From Erodium maritimum (Eukaryota; Streptophyta; Magnoliopsida; Geraniales; Geraniaceae), in contig OY997596.1 of the NCBI GenBank assembly GCA_963921825.1, positions 10,359,001 to 10,423,000 on the forward strand: 64,000 nucleotides of DNA. Reading direction: 5' to 3'. The translations under genes and the position numbers were made by a program. Below are positions 1 to 10,135 of the stretch, piece by piece. Each line of letters opens with the position of its first letter. The stretch's first letter is position 1. The notes below the pieces were generated by a model. That model was not told where the DNA came from. It ran no database searches and worked only from the letters and a program-made list of their open reading frames with translations.

Positions 1-1241
1 GTTATAACCGCTGATTGAGAGTCATAATAAGATCGATTTGGTGTTACATGTTGTGACTGTGTGTGGGCAAGTGTGTCGTGTGTGATGTAATGTGAACCCT
101 TGATTGTGATATGACCGAGTGAGTGATAGACCGGTTTGTGTGTTATGGTGAGTTGGCCGGTTGGTATATCGGGGTCGAACTATGTTTTTGTGATGCATGT
201 TATACTCTTGATGTGTGTTCCAAGAAAAGGAGTAACCGGAGTGGCACTTACACCGAGGGATAGTTCCGGTGTAGTGTATCGAGGCCAAGGATGGCGTGAT
301 TGATACCCCGATTCTCCGTGACGGGAAGGCGTACGACCGAGGTATGTGCTGGTCCAGTATGCGCGAGGCCCTGATTCTACGTGACAGGAAGACGTCCGAC
401 TGAGGGATTTCTGGTCTGGGATGTTACCCCGATTCTACGTGACGGGAAGATGTCGGGACCGAGGCTTCGTGTTCCGGTACGATATAAAATGGAACGGGTC
501 GTTTTGGGCCTACGGGTCGTATTGGGCCTACTGGTCGTATTGGGCCTCCGGCTCGTGTTTGGCACTAGGTGTAGTGTTCCTACCCGATGATCTATGGTCC
601 TTTGGGGACATTTTCGGAACTTCCGATGAGATGCGTTCCTAGGGAACGTTTCTGGTAGCCTCGACGCATGTGTCTCCTCTGGATCGAGGGGCAATTCGAG
701 ATGATACGATGACTTTCCGGTATGATATGTTGGTAATTCGGGGATTACGGTACGGGACGTGTGCTGGTTGATGTTGTGTGTGATACGTTTGCTGTTTGGT
801 TAATGTTTTATTGTGTGGAAGCAGTTGTTTGAGTGTGTTGTAAGTTTGGCTATGAACCCCGGTTTGACAGCTAGTTGTGTTGTACTAGTATGCCCTAATT
901 GGACGGTTACTCGTGGTGGTGAGCCGATGTTCATTACCTTAACTACTTTCTCTACTGAGCGAAAGCTCACCCCTTACCTTGTTGTTTTTCAGGTGTTGAG
1001 TGGGATCGGTACTAGCAGGACACAGCTGAGCTTGAGAGCTGACGAGGGTCTTGTCTAGTAGGTCTAGAGACGTGCAACTATTTTTGAACTAAACCTTATG
1101 TATCGGTTTTAATGAGTTGTTGACTCTTCCGTTTCGATTTATTATTATATTTAAGTTTTACCTATTTTACTTTGTCCTTTTATTATTTACTGTTTTAAGT
1201 TCGCGTCTCGGATCCGGTCAAACCGGATTTGGGGTGTGACA
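1..1241 (+). mobile_element. 3' part of a Ty3/gypsy-type LTR (cut by window start)
   Basis: The segment ends in GGGGTGTGACA at 1241. The last ~100 bases (T-rich stretch, then CGTCTCGGATCCGG) match the end of the complete LTR that finishes at 15104. Both also share a CTACTGAGCG...AGCTCACC block about 250-300 bp before the end (948-975 here, 14810-14830 there). This is therefore the 3' end of a related but not identical LTR. Its 5' end and any internal region lie outside the window, so solo LTR and full element cannot be told apart. Short ORFs in it are not conserved and are not called genes. Confidence 0.75.
306..570 (+). repeat. Minisatellites inside the LTR (~60 bp and ~21 bp units)
   Basis: Units beginning CCC(C/T)GATTCT(C/A)CGTGAC start at about 306, 369 and 427, a period near 60 bp. 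A second array of about 21 bp, built on TGGGCCTACGGGTCGTAT, occupies about 500-565. Comparable but sequence-unrelated arrays sit in the other two large LTRs of this window. Confidence 0.7.
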
Positions 1242-1255
1242 ATTTCGGACTTCAA

Positions 1256-1445
1256 AAAAAATGTTAATAGTGAGTATTATGGAATTAATAAAAGTTTAAG
1301 GTACTGAGGTGTCACAAAAAAGGTTTAGGATACTCTAAATAAATGAATAAAAATTTATGGTACTGAGGTGACATAAAAAAGCTTTAGATTACTCTAAATG
1401 AAATATGAAAGATTTAAATATTGAGGTGAAATTACCCTTATATTG
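1256..1445. mobile_element. MITE fragment related to the 53822-57229 inverted-repeat element
   Basis: Two tandem copies of a ~60-bp block containing GGTACTGAGGTG, then TACTCTAAATGAAAT and GAGGTGAAATTACCC, occur directly after the LTR end. The same order of words is found at the right terminus of the element ending at 57229 (TACTCTAAATGAAATCTGAAAG ... GGTAGAATTACCCC). This is one terminus only; no partner terminus is visible nearby. Confidence 0.5.
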
Positions 1446-1744
1446 AGCTATAGTAATTCTTGTTTGATACGGATATGTTTATGCCACAATTTTGGAATTA
1501 ATAATAAACCCATAAATTATCTCATTAGTAAATAGAGTATCATTAAAAATGGATTTTAAACAAAAATTGGTGGGAGTAAAAAACCCATAAAATATTATTA
1601 TTTAAAAAATTAATCACTTCCGAGTCGGGTTTAGGACGGGGAGTACCAACCCCCGGTCAACGCCCCAAAACCCGCCCCATTTGAAAATAATCCCCTTCTC
1701 AAATGGGCCGGGGGCATCTGTACTGTCGGGGTTGTAGCGTGATG

Positions 1745-2260
1745 TCATCCCTACATCTAACTATCCACATTTTCACATGTATACATGTACCTAGCTAATA
1801 AAGTTTGCATGCGAATACCCTCACTATTTTTTTCACTGTACATGCTTTTCGTTAATTTTCAATTCAAAACGCATAAAAAGTCCAAAAATGCCCTCACTAC
1901 CAATCAAATTTTGAAAACTCTACCACTAAATCTTAGAACAGTAAAAAATTATAGAATATCAATAATTCCCTTCACTAATATTCGAATTTTCAATTTTACC
2001 ATTCAAGTTATTTATAATTTTATTTATTATCATTTTTAAAATTCTTTCGGTTTACTGTATTTTACTTTCCATTAATTATTTCCTTAGTATTTATTATTTA
2101 TTTCATTAACTAAACTCTACTTATTTTCATTTGTAGTAAAAAAAAATATATAATCTTTATTATTTTTAAATTTAATTTTTTAACTAGTTAATTGTAAGAA
2201 ATGTACTAAAAAAAGTAAAACTAAATTTGGTATTTTAAATCTCTAATGGAACGCTCTGCT
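1745..2260. mobile_element. AT-rich MITE-like remnant
   Basis: The stretch is AT-rich. At 1876-1915 it has AAAAAGTCCAAAAATGCCC followed by CTCACTACCAATCAAATTTT. This resembles the inner arm of the foldback MITE at 61773-62795 (AAAAAGTCCAAAATACCCC, then ACTAACAATCAAATTTTC). I read it as a decayed copy of that family. Boundaries are approximate and no TSD was found. Confidence 0.4.
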
Positions 2261-3170
2261 ATGGATTTGAACCCATCGCGTCACGCTCTACCGTACATGG
2301 TTCTCCCGGCTCAGTTCTGACCCAAACCTCTGCGCCCCTATGGCGTCTCTCTCCAACCCCATTCTCCTCTACCTCACCTCGTCCTGACATTCGGCCCTCT
2401 TCTTCGGCGATCTCTTTTCCTCATGAGGGCATCCGCTTGTAGACTCCTCAATCGGTCTCCTCGCCCATGCCCCACTCAAGGGGTGTCCGAACCCGTCGAG
2501 CTTGCTCCTCAAGTCCCCTGATTCTGGCAACATCAATACTCCATGGACAGCGAAATTGGGACCCAAGGTCAGGGATTCTTCATCCACCATCTACCCCTTT
2601 GGAAAAACCAGACAAGGCGCCACCGCCGTCTCTAAAGCCGCCTCTGAAACCTCCTCTGAAGCCGCCGCCGCCGCGTCCATCTCACTGGCCTCCGCCGCCA
2701 CAACCGCCTTGTCCCCTTTCACGATTATGGATCTGGCTAATCGAAATGGTCTCTTTTATGTTGTTTGAGTTTGCCTTTGCATGATCAATGCCTATCGATC
2801 AAAGAATCAAGAAGTTCCCCAGGGAGGGGAGCATCGGGGACTGGCCCGATCAAGACGATGTTTTCCCTCCCACCATCACCATTACCCTCGAGGTCCTACA
2901 AGATCTCCGGTACCTCGTTCCCCCTCACCGTATTCTTTCAGTGCCCAAGGGGCGTCAAAATACCGTCTGTGACGGTTCTGATATTCAAAGGATCTCATTG
3001 CCCAAGGGACGTCAAAATACCGTCTGTGACGGTTCTGTCATAAAAAGAATCAGTAAACCATTGTTCGTTAATACTGACCTTCTGATAGTCGGTGAGCCTG
3101 TTCCCCGAGGCACGATAATGCAATCAATTTCAAGTTATAAAATTGCACCCTTCGTTCAAAAAAACTAGTT
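2261..3170 (+). other. GC-richer segment with short unrecognised ORFs
   Basis: Overlapping short ORFs occur on both strands, including 2467-2784 (Pro-rich) and 2788-3168. None resembles a family I can name and the frames are interrupted repeatedly. A ~57-bp block (CCCAAGGGGCGTCAAAATACC ... GTTCTG) is duplicated in tandem at about 2944-3000 and 3001-3050. This could be a decayed gene or TE fragment; I assign no function. Confidence 0.3.
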
Positions 3171-3509
3171 AATCGTAAGAATGATTTCATACAAGCACAT
3201 ATGTAGATTTCAGTTTTACCCTCTCATTCAAATTTCATACGAATGTTGACGTATGGAGCTCTTTAATTGAGCATTTTCAAACTAGATCTTAAGTAGGAAA
3301 AAAGATGAAGCTATACTGTAACACTAAAACATTTCTTCAAGAGAATGGTAATGGAGTAAATTTGCAAATGAGGAAGATGACCAATGAGAAACATTACAAG
3401 CCCGCTTGAGTTAGGAGTTCTGTGACAGTCCCGCTTCTCGTTGAAGTCAAAATTCGGATCTAAGTGGATAAAAAAAGAACATTACTAAATCATGAGGAGA
3501 AATCAAATA

Positions 3510-4702
3510 CAAACCATGTCTTAACCTAAAAACTAGAGAACCAATCTAAGCCATCTATTTTAAGAATGGATGGATGAGATGCAAATGAGTAGTTGACTTG
3601 TTGACTGCAAAAAAAAAACAGCACTTTTTAATAAGTGGTAAGGGCTTTTTAGTAAAACTATCATGTTATTTTTTTTAATCAATTCACTAATTTAATTTTT
3701 CCCGCTTCGTTTGAACTCCGATTGGCTTCAAACTTGCGCCATTAGTTTTGTTTTTTTAAGGGCTTTAAATCAAGATCAGTCATGAATATATTTTGAAGCA
3801 CGAAAAAAAAATTATTTCGGTGTTGATTTTTTTATATAAAAATCTGGGTAATTTTTATCAACACTTTGCTCTGGATTTATCAACACTTTTACACTGGTTT
3901 TATCAACATTTTACACTGGTTTTATCACCTCATTTTCCAAAACTGATCATGTTTTTATCACCTCATCGCGTGCTTTTTATGAACACTAGTTTTATCAACA
4001 CTAAACACTAGGTTTATCATTCAATTACGTGTGTTTTATCATCTCCATCACATGGTTTTTTTGAAGCACGTTTTTTTTTATTTCGGGGCTGGTTTTTAAA
4101 GAAATTATATTTGGCTAATTTTTATCAACACTTTGCTCTGGTTTTATCAACACTTTACACTGGTTTTATCAACACTCTACACTGTTTTTATCACCCCATT
4201 CTCCAAAACTGATCATGATTAGTTTATCACACTTATTATCAAAATTGAACATGGTTTTTATCACCTCAGTACATGTTTTTATCAACATTTAGCACTAGTT
4301 TGATACCTCCGATATAAAACATTTATTAGTGAAGATTTATCAACACTCAACATTTTTTTATCACTCCGATATACCTTTTTATTTTCGTGCTTCAAAATAT
4401 ATTCATGATTGATCTTGATTTAAAGCCCTTGAAAAAATAAAAAATATTGGCGCAAGTTTGAAGCTAATCGGAGTTCAAACGAATCGGGAAATATTAAATT
4501 AGTGAATTGGTGAAGAAAAAAATGGACACTTGTCCACATGGCACCATGCTTTTACAATTATGCTCTTGCTTGTGTGAGAAAGGATGAAAGTGGCGTGAGT
4601 TTGGATGAAATTGGGGTGATGATGTGCCATCATGTGGAATGTTGGATGTTAGGTGTGTACGGCTAGTATTGGTTCTCTAGTTTTTAGGTTAAGAGTGGTT
4701 TG
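3510..4702. mobile_element. Foldback (long inverted-repeat) element
   Basis: The two halves are inverted copies. AACCTAAAAACTAGAGAACC (3522-3541) pairs with GGTTCTCTAGTTTTTAGGTT (4671-4690). GTTTGAACTCCGATTGGCTTC (~3710) pairs with its inverse at ~4465. GCTTTAAATCAAGATCAGTC ... TTTTGAAGCACG (3763-3805) pairs with its inverse at 4388-4430. ACAAACCA flanks the outer edge on both sides and weaker similarity continues outward, so the true termini may lie about 70 bp further out. No coding capacity and no clean TSD were seen. The class (MULE, hAT or other foldback) is undetermined. Confidence 0.75.
3838..4330 (+). repeat. Degenerate ~20-bp minisatellite in the foldback loop
   Basis: The loop repeats a TTTTATCAACACTTTACACTGG-like unit many times with variants (TTTATCACCTCATTTTCC, TTTATCAACACTAAACACTAGG). 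The array is degenerate, so the count depends on the threshold; roughly 20 units are visible. The array is asymmetric, unlike the inverted arms around it. Confidence 0.65.
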
Positions 4703-6375
4703 TAGCCGATTTCACCTCCTAAATCATACGAAAATTTGAAGCAAACAAGTATAATACAATGGAAGCAACGATCAAGCCTTGAGTGCACGTTACTCAACAA
4801 CCTGTAATGTCCTTCCAAAGCGAAAAATAAGAAACAAAAGAGGTTCAGTCCCAATGGAACTCCCAAGAACACGGAAGAAAAACCAAACAAAAACTCCCAA
4901 ATGTAACCACCCTAACACATAAGAAAAACTCCCCAAAAAAAACAAACAAGGATCAGACTCCAAATATAACCACCATGAAGCTCTGTATTTGAAAGACGGG
5001 TCTGGAGTACCCAAATGTGACCACCATGAAGCATTGAGGGGAGAAGTTTCTTATTGTCAAACCTTACCAGCTAAAATCCAAACCCTAACCTTGAATTAGT
5101 CAAACGACTCCCATCTCGATAGAGACGTTCATCTAAAGATCGCAACTATAAAGCCGGCGGCCAACACCGCAACGGCCGAGACAGACCTGAATTACCATAC
5201 AAAGCGTAGCAGATGGCTTCTGAGGGGAAAACAACACCCAAGAAACTCGCTGGCGGTCAACGCCTTCAACCGACGAGCTCGACCCACCACCTGGTCGAGA
5301 AGAAGCGAAACCAAATACTACGGGAAGCATGCACGAATAGGGGAAGTTTTACCAAACAAGGAAAAGGGGAGGGACTACCTTAGATCTGACCATCATGACA
5401 TGCACTCACGCCGGTCCTCTTAACGAAACCGGCCAACACCAAGTAACGGAAAAAAAAGAACCCGACATTTCTACCGAGCACAAGGCATACCATACTGTCA
5501 AACACTCCGAGAGTCGATGCACTCCGGCAAACCGATCTGAGAGAAAACCGCCGAGCACCACCACACCGAGATCTGAGCCACCAAATAGCACCGGACAACG
5601 ACCTGAACTGCTTCAATCTCCTCCACGAGAAAGAAGTCCTACGATCAGAGCAAGGGAGCCGGCACGGCGAGGCGGGGGCTCGACCACCGGCAAGATGGAA
5701 GGCGGCAAAGCCAGGTTGGGCGCTGCGAGGGCAACGACGACACCATCAGAAGAGCTCCAACGACTGACCGGGAACCCCACGACATGAAAGGGGTCCCAAC
5801 CAACAGATCTAGCGAGAGGGCTTCCCCACAGCAAGAAGAAAGCCTCCCAGCTACCAGATCTGGGACGTACGAGCCCGTGGAGGGTCTCAAACGACTCAGA
5901 CCAGATCTGACGGCAGAGAACGACGACTCTCCGACAGAACACCTACGGCGGCGCGGACACGGCACACCGGCAGGAACAAGAACCACGACGGGGGAGGGGG
6001 GGTGAGGACGGGGGACGAGCAGCACCGGCGAAGAGGCGAGGAAGAGGGCAGCGCGAGCGGGCCGGCGGCGGAGCCGAGTTCCAGGTCGGAATCTATCGCC
6101 AAGACGACGACCCGAGGGTCAGATCCACACGAAGGAGAGAACTTCCCGTCGAGAACTGTCGAGGGCTGGGGCCGGAGCTAGAGAAGAACAACAACCTGCA
6201 AGAACCGGAGAAGAACAGTCCGGCAAGAGACACGGGGGAAGACGAAAAAAGGGGAGCTGAGGAAGAGGAGCAAGGGACCAAGGGTTCTCGCCGGCAACAA
6301 CCACAACCTTGGTGGCCGTGGCCGTCGTCGGTAAGGGAGAAGGGGCGGCGGGAGGCAAGCTTTAGGGTTAGGCTC
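4703..6375 (-). other. GC-rich block, possible retroposon leader (unassigned)
   Basis: The block abuts the foldback element and is markedly richer in GC than both flanks, especially 5100-6360. It holds several overlapping ORFs on both strands (for example 5395-5787 on + and 5613-6025 on -) with no recognisable domain. Read on the minus strand it starts near an AACCCTAAAGC motif and is rich in CTCC/TCTTC and AGATCT words, as are many plant LINE or LTR leader regions. That resemblance is an inference from composition only. Confidence 0.3.
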
Positions 6376-7299
6376 GGTTTTGTAATATGAGTAACATATG
6401 TAGTAATTTGTTGTAACATCAGTTCAAGGAACCATATCTTGCTCATATAAAAAGATCGTACATGCATTCAATTTTTTTTATGTTCTTAACATTGGTTTCA
6501 AATTCATTGGTGTAATCGTATTGTTGTATGTCTTTATGTAGTAGTAAGTCGTCATGTCATACTATAACATTATGTGATTATAACTATAACAGTATTCAAT
6601 ATATATTGTAACAAGGTTATAAGTACGTTGTAATCCTTTTACCACATGTCTATATGGAGTTGTAATATTGAGTTATACTAATTTGTATTTGTGTAGATTC
6701 TTCTGTAAGGTCGTAATTCTCCAGTCATGTAATATTACATACAAATGATTGTAATATTGAGTATCAAGTTTTGTAACATTATTTACAACTTACTGTAATA
6801 TTAAAAATAAATTATTGTAATATTGATTACAAAGTACTGTAATATTAAATATAAGTTACTGTAATATTGATTACAAATTACTGTAATAAATTATTTGTAA
6901 TATTGAATAAAAATTACTGTAATATTGATTACACATTACTGTAATATTATCTATAAATTACTGTAATATTAACTACAAATTATTGTAATAAATTATTTTT
7001 AATATTAAAAGGCTGAATATTTTTTTAAAAATTGTACCAAAAATAAAATATTTAAAAAAAATTATATTTTCGAATTTATTAAAAAAATCAGATTTTTTAA
7101 CCGTAAAAAATCAAATTACAGTAATAAAATCAAATTAACCCATTCCATATAAAATGTCCTTAATAGATTTAAAGTTCCTTATATTTACATGTATGCCATT
7201 AATGACTATTTTAATCTCATCCTTCCATCTAATCTAATCCAATGATTACAATCTATCTACATTTTACAACATAAGCTTCATTTACAACGGATTGTACCC

Positions 7300-7330
<31 letters not shown>
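6376..7330. repeat. AT-rich intergenic stretch with a TGTAATATT minisatellite and (TA)n
   Basis: From about 6734 to 7000 a ~20-bp unit of the form TACTGTAATATTGATTACAA recurs about ten times with variation. It is partly self-complementary (TGTAATATT/AATATTACA). A (TA)n tract follows at about 7300-7326. No coding signal was found. Confidence 0.6.
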
Positions 7331-7332
<2 letters not shown>

Positions 7333-7567
7333 CTATCAGGTACAAACTTTATAAATTCGTCAGAACGTAGAACTTTCAATCTGTATCGTTGGATCGTAGA
7401 ATTAAAGGCCCAGATTTAATGCATATCTTTTTAATTAATGCATATATTGTAATTGATTTCGTAATCAATCACCCCCACCCTTGAATTTCGGTGACCATCC
7501 GATTTGGGTAATTAATGATCCATATTGGTTCTACGTTCTGACCCAAAAATAGGTTTGTACTTAATAG
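7333..7567. mobile_element. Short MITE-like element with imperfect TIRs
   Basis: The left end CTATCAGGTACAAAC pairs with the right end GTTTGTACTTAATAG. Inside, TCAGAACGTAGAAC (7360-7373) pairs with GTTCTACGTTCTGA (7528-7541). The element is about 235 bp and sits between TA-rich tracts, so a TA duplication cannot be distinguished from background. Superfamily not assigned. Confidence 0.55.
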
Positions 7568-7704
7568 ACCATATATATATATATAAACGCGGTAAGTAAA
7601 TAAATGTGATCTAGAAACTAACCATCCAACTGGACGAAAAAGGAATCAAACCATAGCGCGTCCGCTCTTCACTTTTTCTCTCTCAAAAACTCGAGGAAGA
7701 AAGT

Positions 7705-7985
7705 TGTAAAGACCGCCTCGGTTAAACGAATTAATAATTTAAAGTATTAATTTGGAACGTCGTGGGTTGGAGAACGGGTCGGAATTTGGATCGAATTCAA
7801 AAAAAAGGAAGAGAAAAGAAGAAGAAGGGGAATAGGCCTGGGTCAGGCCAGACCCAGGCTTTGGGCCGAGTCAGACCAGGCCCAACCAGTCTTGTCAGGC
7901 CTATCTCGCCAAAGCCCGCGTGAGCTAACCCTAGCCTCAACCCTTCGCCTCCTCACTTCAACGCACGCGTCCCGAGGCTCTCCCC

Positions 7986-8020
<35 letters not shown>

Positions 8021-8761
8021 TCTCTCTTCTTCGCGCAGCTCGCCGGAGTTCCAGAGCTTCTCTCGCCCTCGCCGGAGCTCCAGCATCACCACCTGACCTT
8101 CCTCCTCCACTCACGACCCACCATTGCCATGCCCCGTGCCAGAAACCCCCATCCTTTCCCTTCTTCCTCCCCAAATCGAAACAAACCCTCGCCGCCATCT
8201 TCGATTCGAGCCTCGCCGTGCCTGCAACTGTAGAAATCAGTGACGGTGAGCCTTTTCTCGGCCTGATTCACCGTCCCAATGGCCCCTTACCTGAAAATCG
8301 AGCGTGTGAAAGCTCGATTTGGACGGAGCTCGACTGGGGCAACGCGGCCGGAGCTCCCGAGTCCAGATCTGAGCTCCAACGTCGGCGAAGCTTCCACGCC
8401 GTCAGATCTGGACGGAGAGGCCTGGAATTCACACCAGCAATCTCCTCTCGTCGCTCCGAGCTTCCTGACGTTGTCGCCGCCGTCGAGAACTCACCCCGTG
8501 TTCTCCTGACGCCGTCGCCGGAGCTGAACTGAGCTGAACCGAACCCTAGTCCTATTCTCTAATGGGCCTGGTCTTGATTTGGGCCTCAGGCCTGGTCTTG
8601 ATATGGGTCGGACCTGGACGAGGATCTGGACCGGACCTGGACTCAGGTCTGGGTCGGGTCTGGATCCGGGTCTGGGTCGGGCTCGAGTCAGGACCGGGTC
8701 TGGACTTGGATCCGGGTAAGTTCGGATCTGGTTTCTGGGTCAGGCCGGACTCGGGTCGGGG
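7705..8761 (+). repeat. 5' LTR, truncated at its 3' side
   Basis: It aligns with 12386-13488 of the 3' LTR, including TTAAACGAATTAATAATTTAAAG near the start, a (CT)n tract at about 7991-8018 and the GGTC-rich block at 8580-8760. Similarity stops abruptly after ACTCGGGTCGGGG. The counterpart in the 3' LTR continues for another ~1.6 kb. The U3 side is therefore retained and the R/U5 side lost. Confidence 0.8.
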
Positions 8762-10120
8762 ACATCCACCTGCCATTGAGGCGGCAAGAGCAGACAATGT
8801 CCAAGCAGCGGGCACGGAAGGACCCGCGAGGAGTGGTACTAGACCATTGAGACTTCCGTCCAGAGCCCATCCAGTCACAGAGCAAACTGAGCCGGTAGAG
8901 GCAGAGGATGCCCGGGCTTTGACCACGGAGGAGTCTGAGAGGAGTGATGTTGGATATTTGGGGCATCTATCCAGAGTTCCGCCAGTGGCGAGGAGGACCA
9001 CGAAGACTGCTCTAGACGAGCTGACCCGCATCATGCATGGATTTGTGGCAACCATCGCCTAGAGAGAGACCACACCTGCAGCTACCACGGCTGTGAGGCT
9101 GAGTTAGGCAGATGGTCACATAGCCCATGCACTGACGGAATTCATCAAGATGGGTACGCCTACTTTCACCGGGGAGCCCGACCCCGACGTCGCTGAGAGG
9201 TGGTTGCAGCCGGTCACCCGGAACCTCAACACCTCCGGCATCAGAGATGGACACATGAGACTGTCCTTTGCTGCTCATCAGTTGAGAGATGACGCCCTCC
9301 ATTGGTGGGAGCGCGTGGAGGACCGAGTGGGTGATGATTATGACCGATTCAGAGGTGCATTCCTAGAGTATTTCTTCCCAGAGTCTGCTCGAGACGATCG
9401 TCACCGGCAGTTCCTAGAACTACGACAGGGTTCGAGTACCGTATCGGAGTACGAGTCTAGATTCACAGCGTTGTACCGGTTCTCCCTAGAGATGGTGGCG
9501 ACCGAGGCGAACCGGTCCAGGCGTTTCGAGGAGGGACTCATCGCTTCGATCCAGGATCGACTTGCCACCTTTAAGACTCGGGTGTACATCGAGATGATGG
9601 ATCAGGCACTGGCCGTGGAGCGGCGCCTCATCGAGACCGCCAAATCCAGGGAGAGTCGTCCGAGACCGAGCGGTTTTCTGAGACCGTTAGAGATGAGAGA
9701 CTCGAGGCGACAGAGGACTGTTGGATCTTTCCGACCTCAGCAACAGTTTAGTGGGTCGAGGTCGATGGGATCAGTGACTTCGGTAGACTGGCAGTGTCTG
9801 ATGTGGGACCAGAGTGTTACCGTTTCCATCGACGCGGACATCTGAGCAGGGATTGCCAGGGGAACCCGAGCACTGTAGCCCGCCCCGCTAGCAGCCAGAC
9901 TGGATCAGTAGGGAGGCCGAGCGGCGAAGAGCGTCGATGTTTCAGTTGTGGACAGTTTGGCCACATGATGATGCAGTGCCCCTCGTTAGGCAGAGAGATG
10001 CCAGCACAGAGACCACAACATTCGCACCCTAGTCAGGCACCCCAGTTCCGGCAGCGCCAGATGCAGCCGTCGAGACCCCCACGACCAGCTGCGAGTGCGC
10101 CAGCACCGAGGCAGCAGTAG
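8762..10120 (+). pseudogene. Ty3 gag pseudogene
   Basis: The frame entering from the LTR (8562-9062) carries the gag N-terminus and stops at 9060. It resumes at 9150-9845 with the retrotransposon gag domain (ALHWWERV at ~9295 and FFPES at ~9375). Two CCHC zinc knuckles follow in the next frame at 9810-9860 (CYRFHRRGHLSRDC) and 9940-9975 (CFSCGQFGHMMMQC). The stop at 9060, another near 9105 and a frameshift close to 9790 break the gene. The start codon was probably lost with the leader deletion. Confidence 0.8.
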
Positions 10121-10135
10121 AGACCAGCTCAGCAG

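Noticed and set aside
2261-2345. tRNA-like words (GGTTCAAATCC on the minus strand near 2270)
   Set aside because: The T-arm does not pair with five base pairs, no anticodon arm or acceptor stem can be drawn, and a similar word at ~21340 lacks it too. No tRNA gene is supported.
4684-5014. Phe-rich minus ORFs suggesting a membrane protein
   Set aside because: The hydrophobic runs come from a poly-A/AAC-rich + strand. The frames overlap each other and there is no conserved segment.
8562-9062. 166-codon + ORF and its antisense partner 8552-9055
   Set aside because: It crosses the LTR-gag junction. The first third is GGTC-repeat LTR sequence and the antisense frame mirrors that composition. Only the gag part is meaningful.
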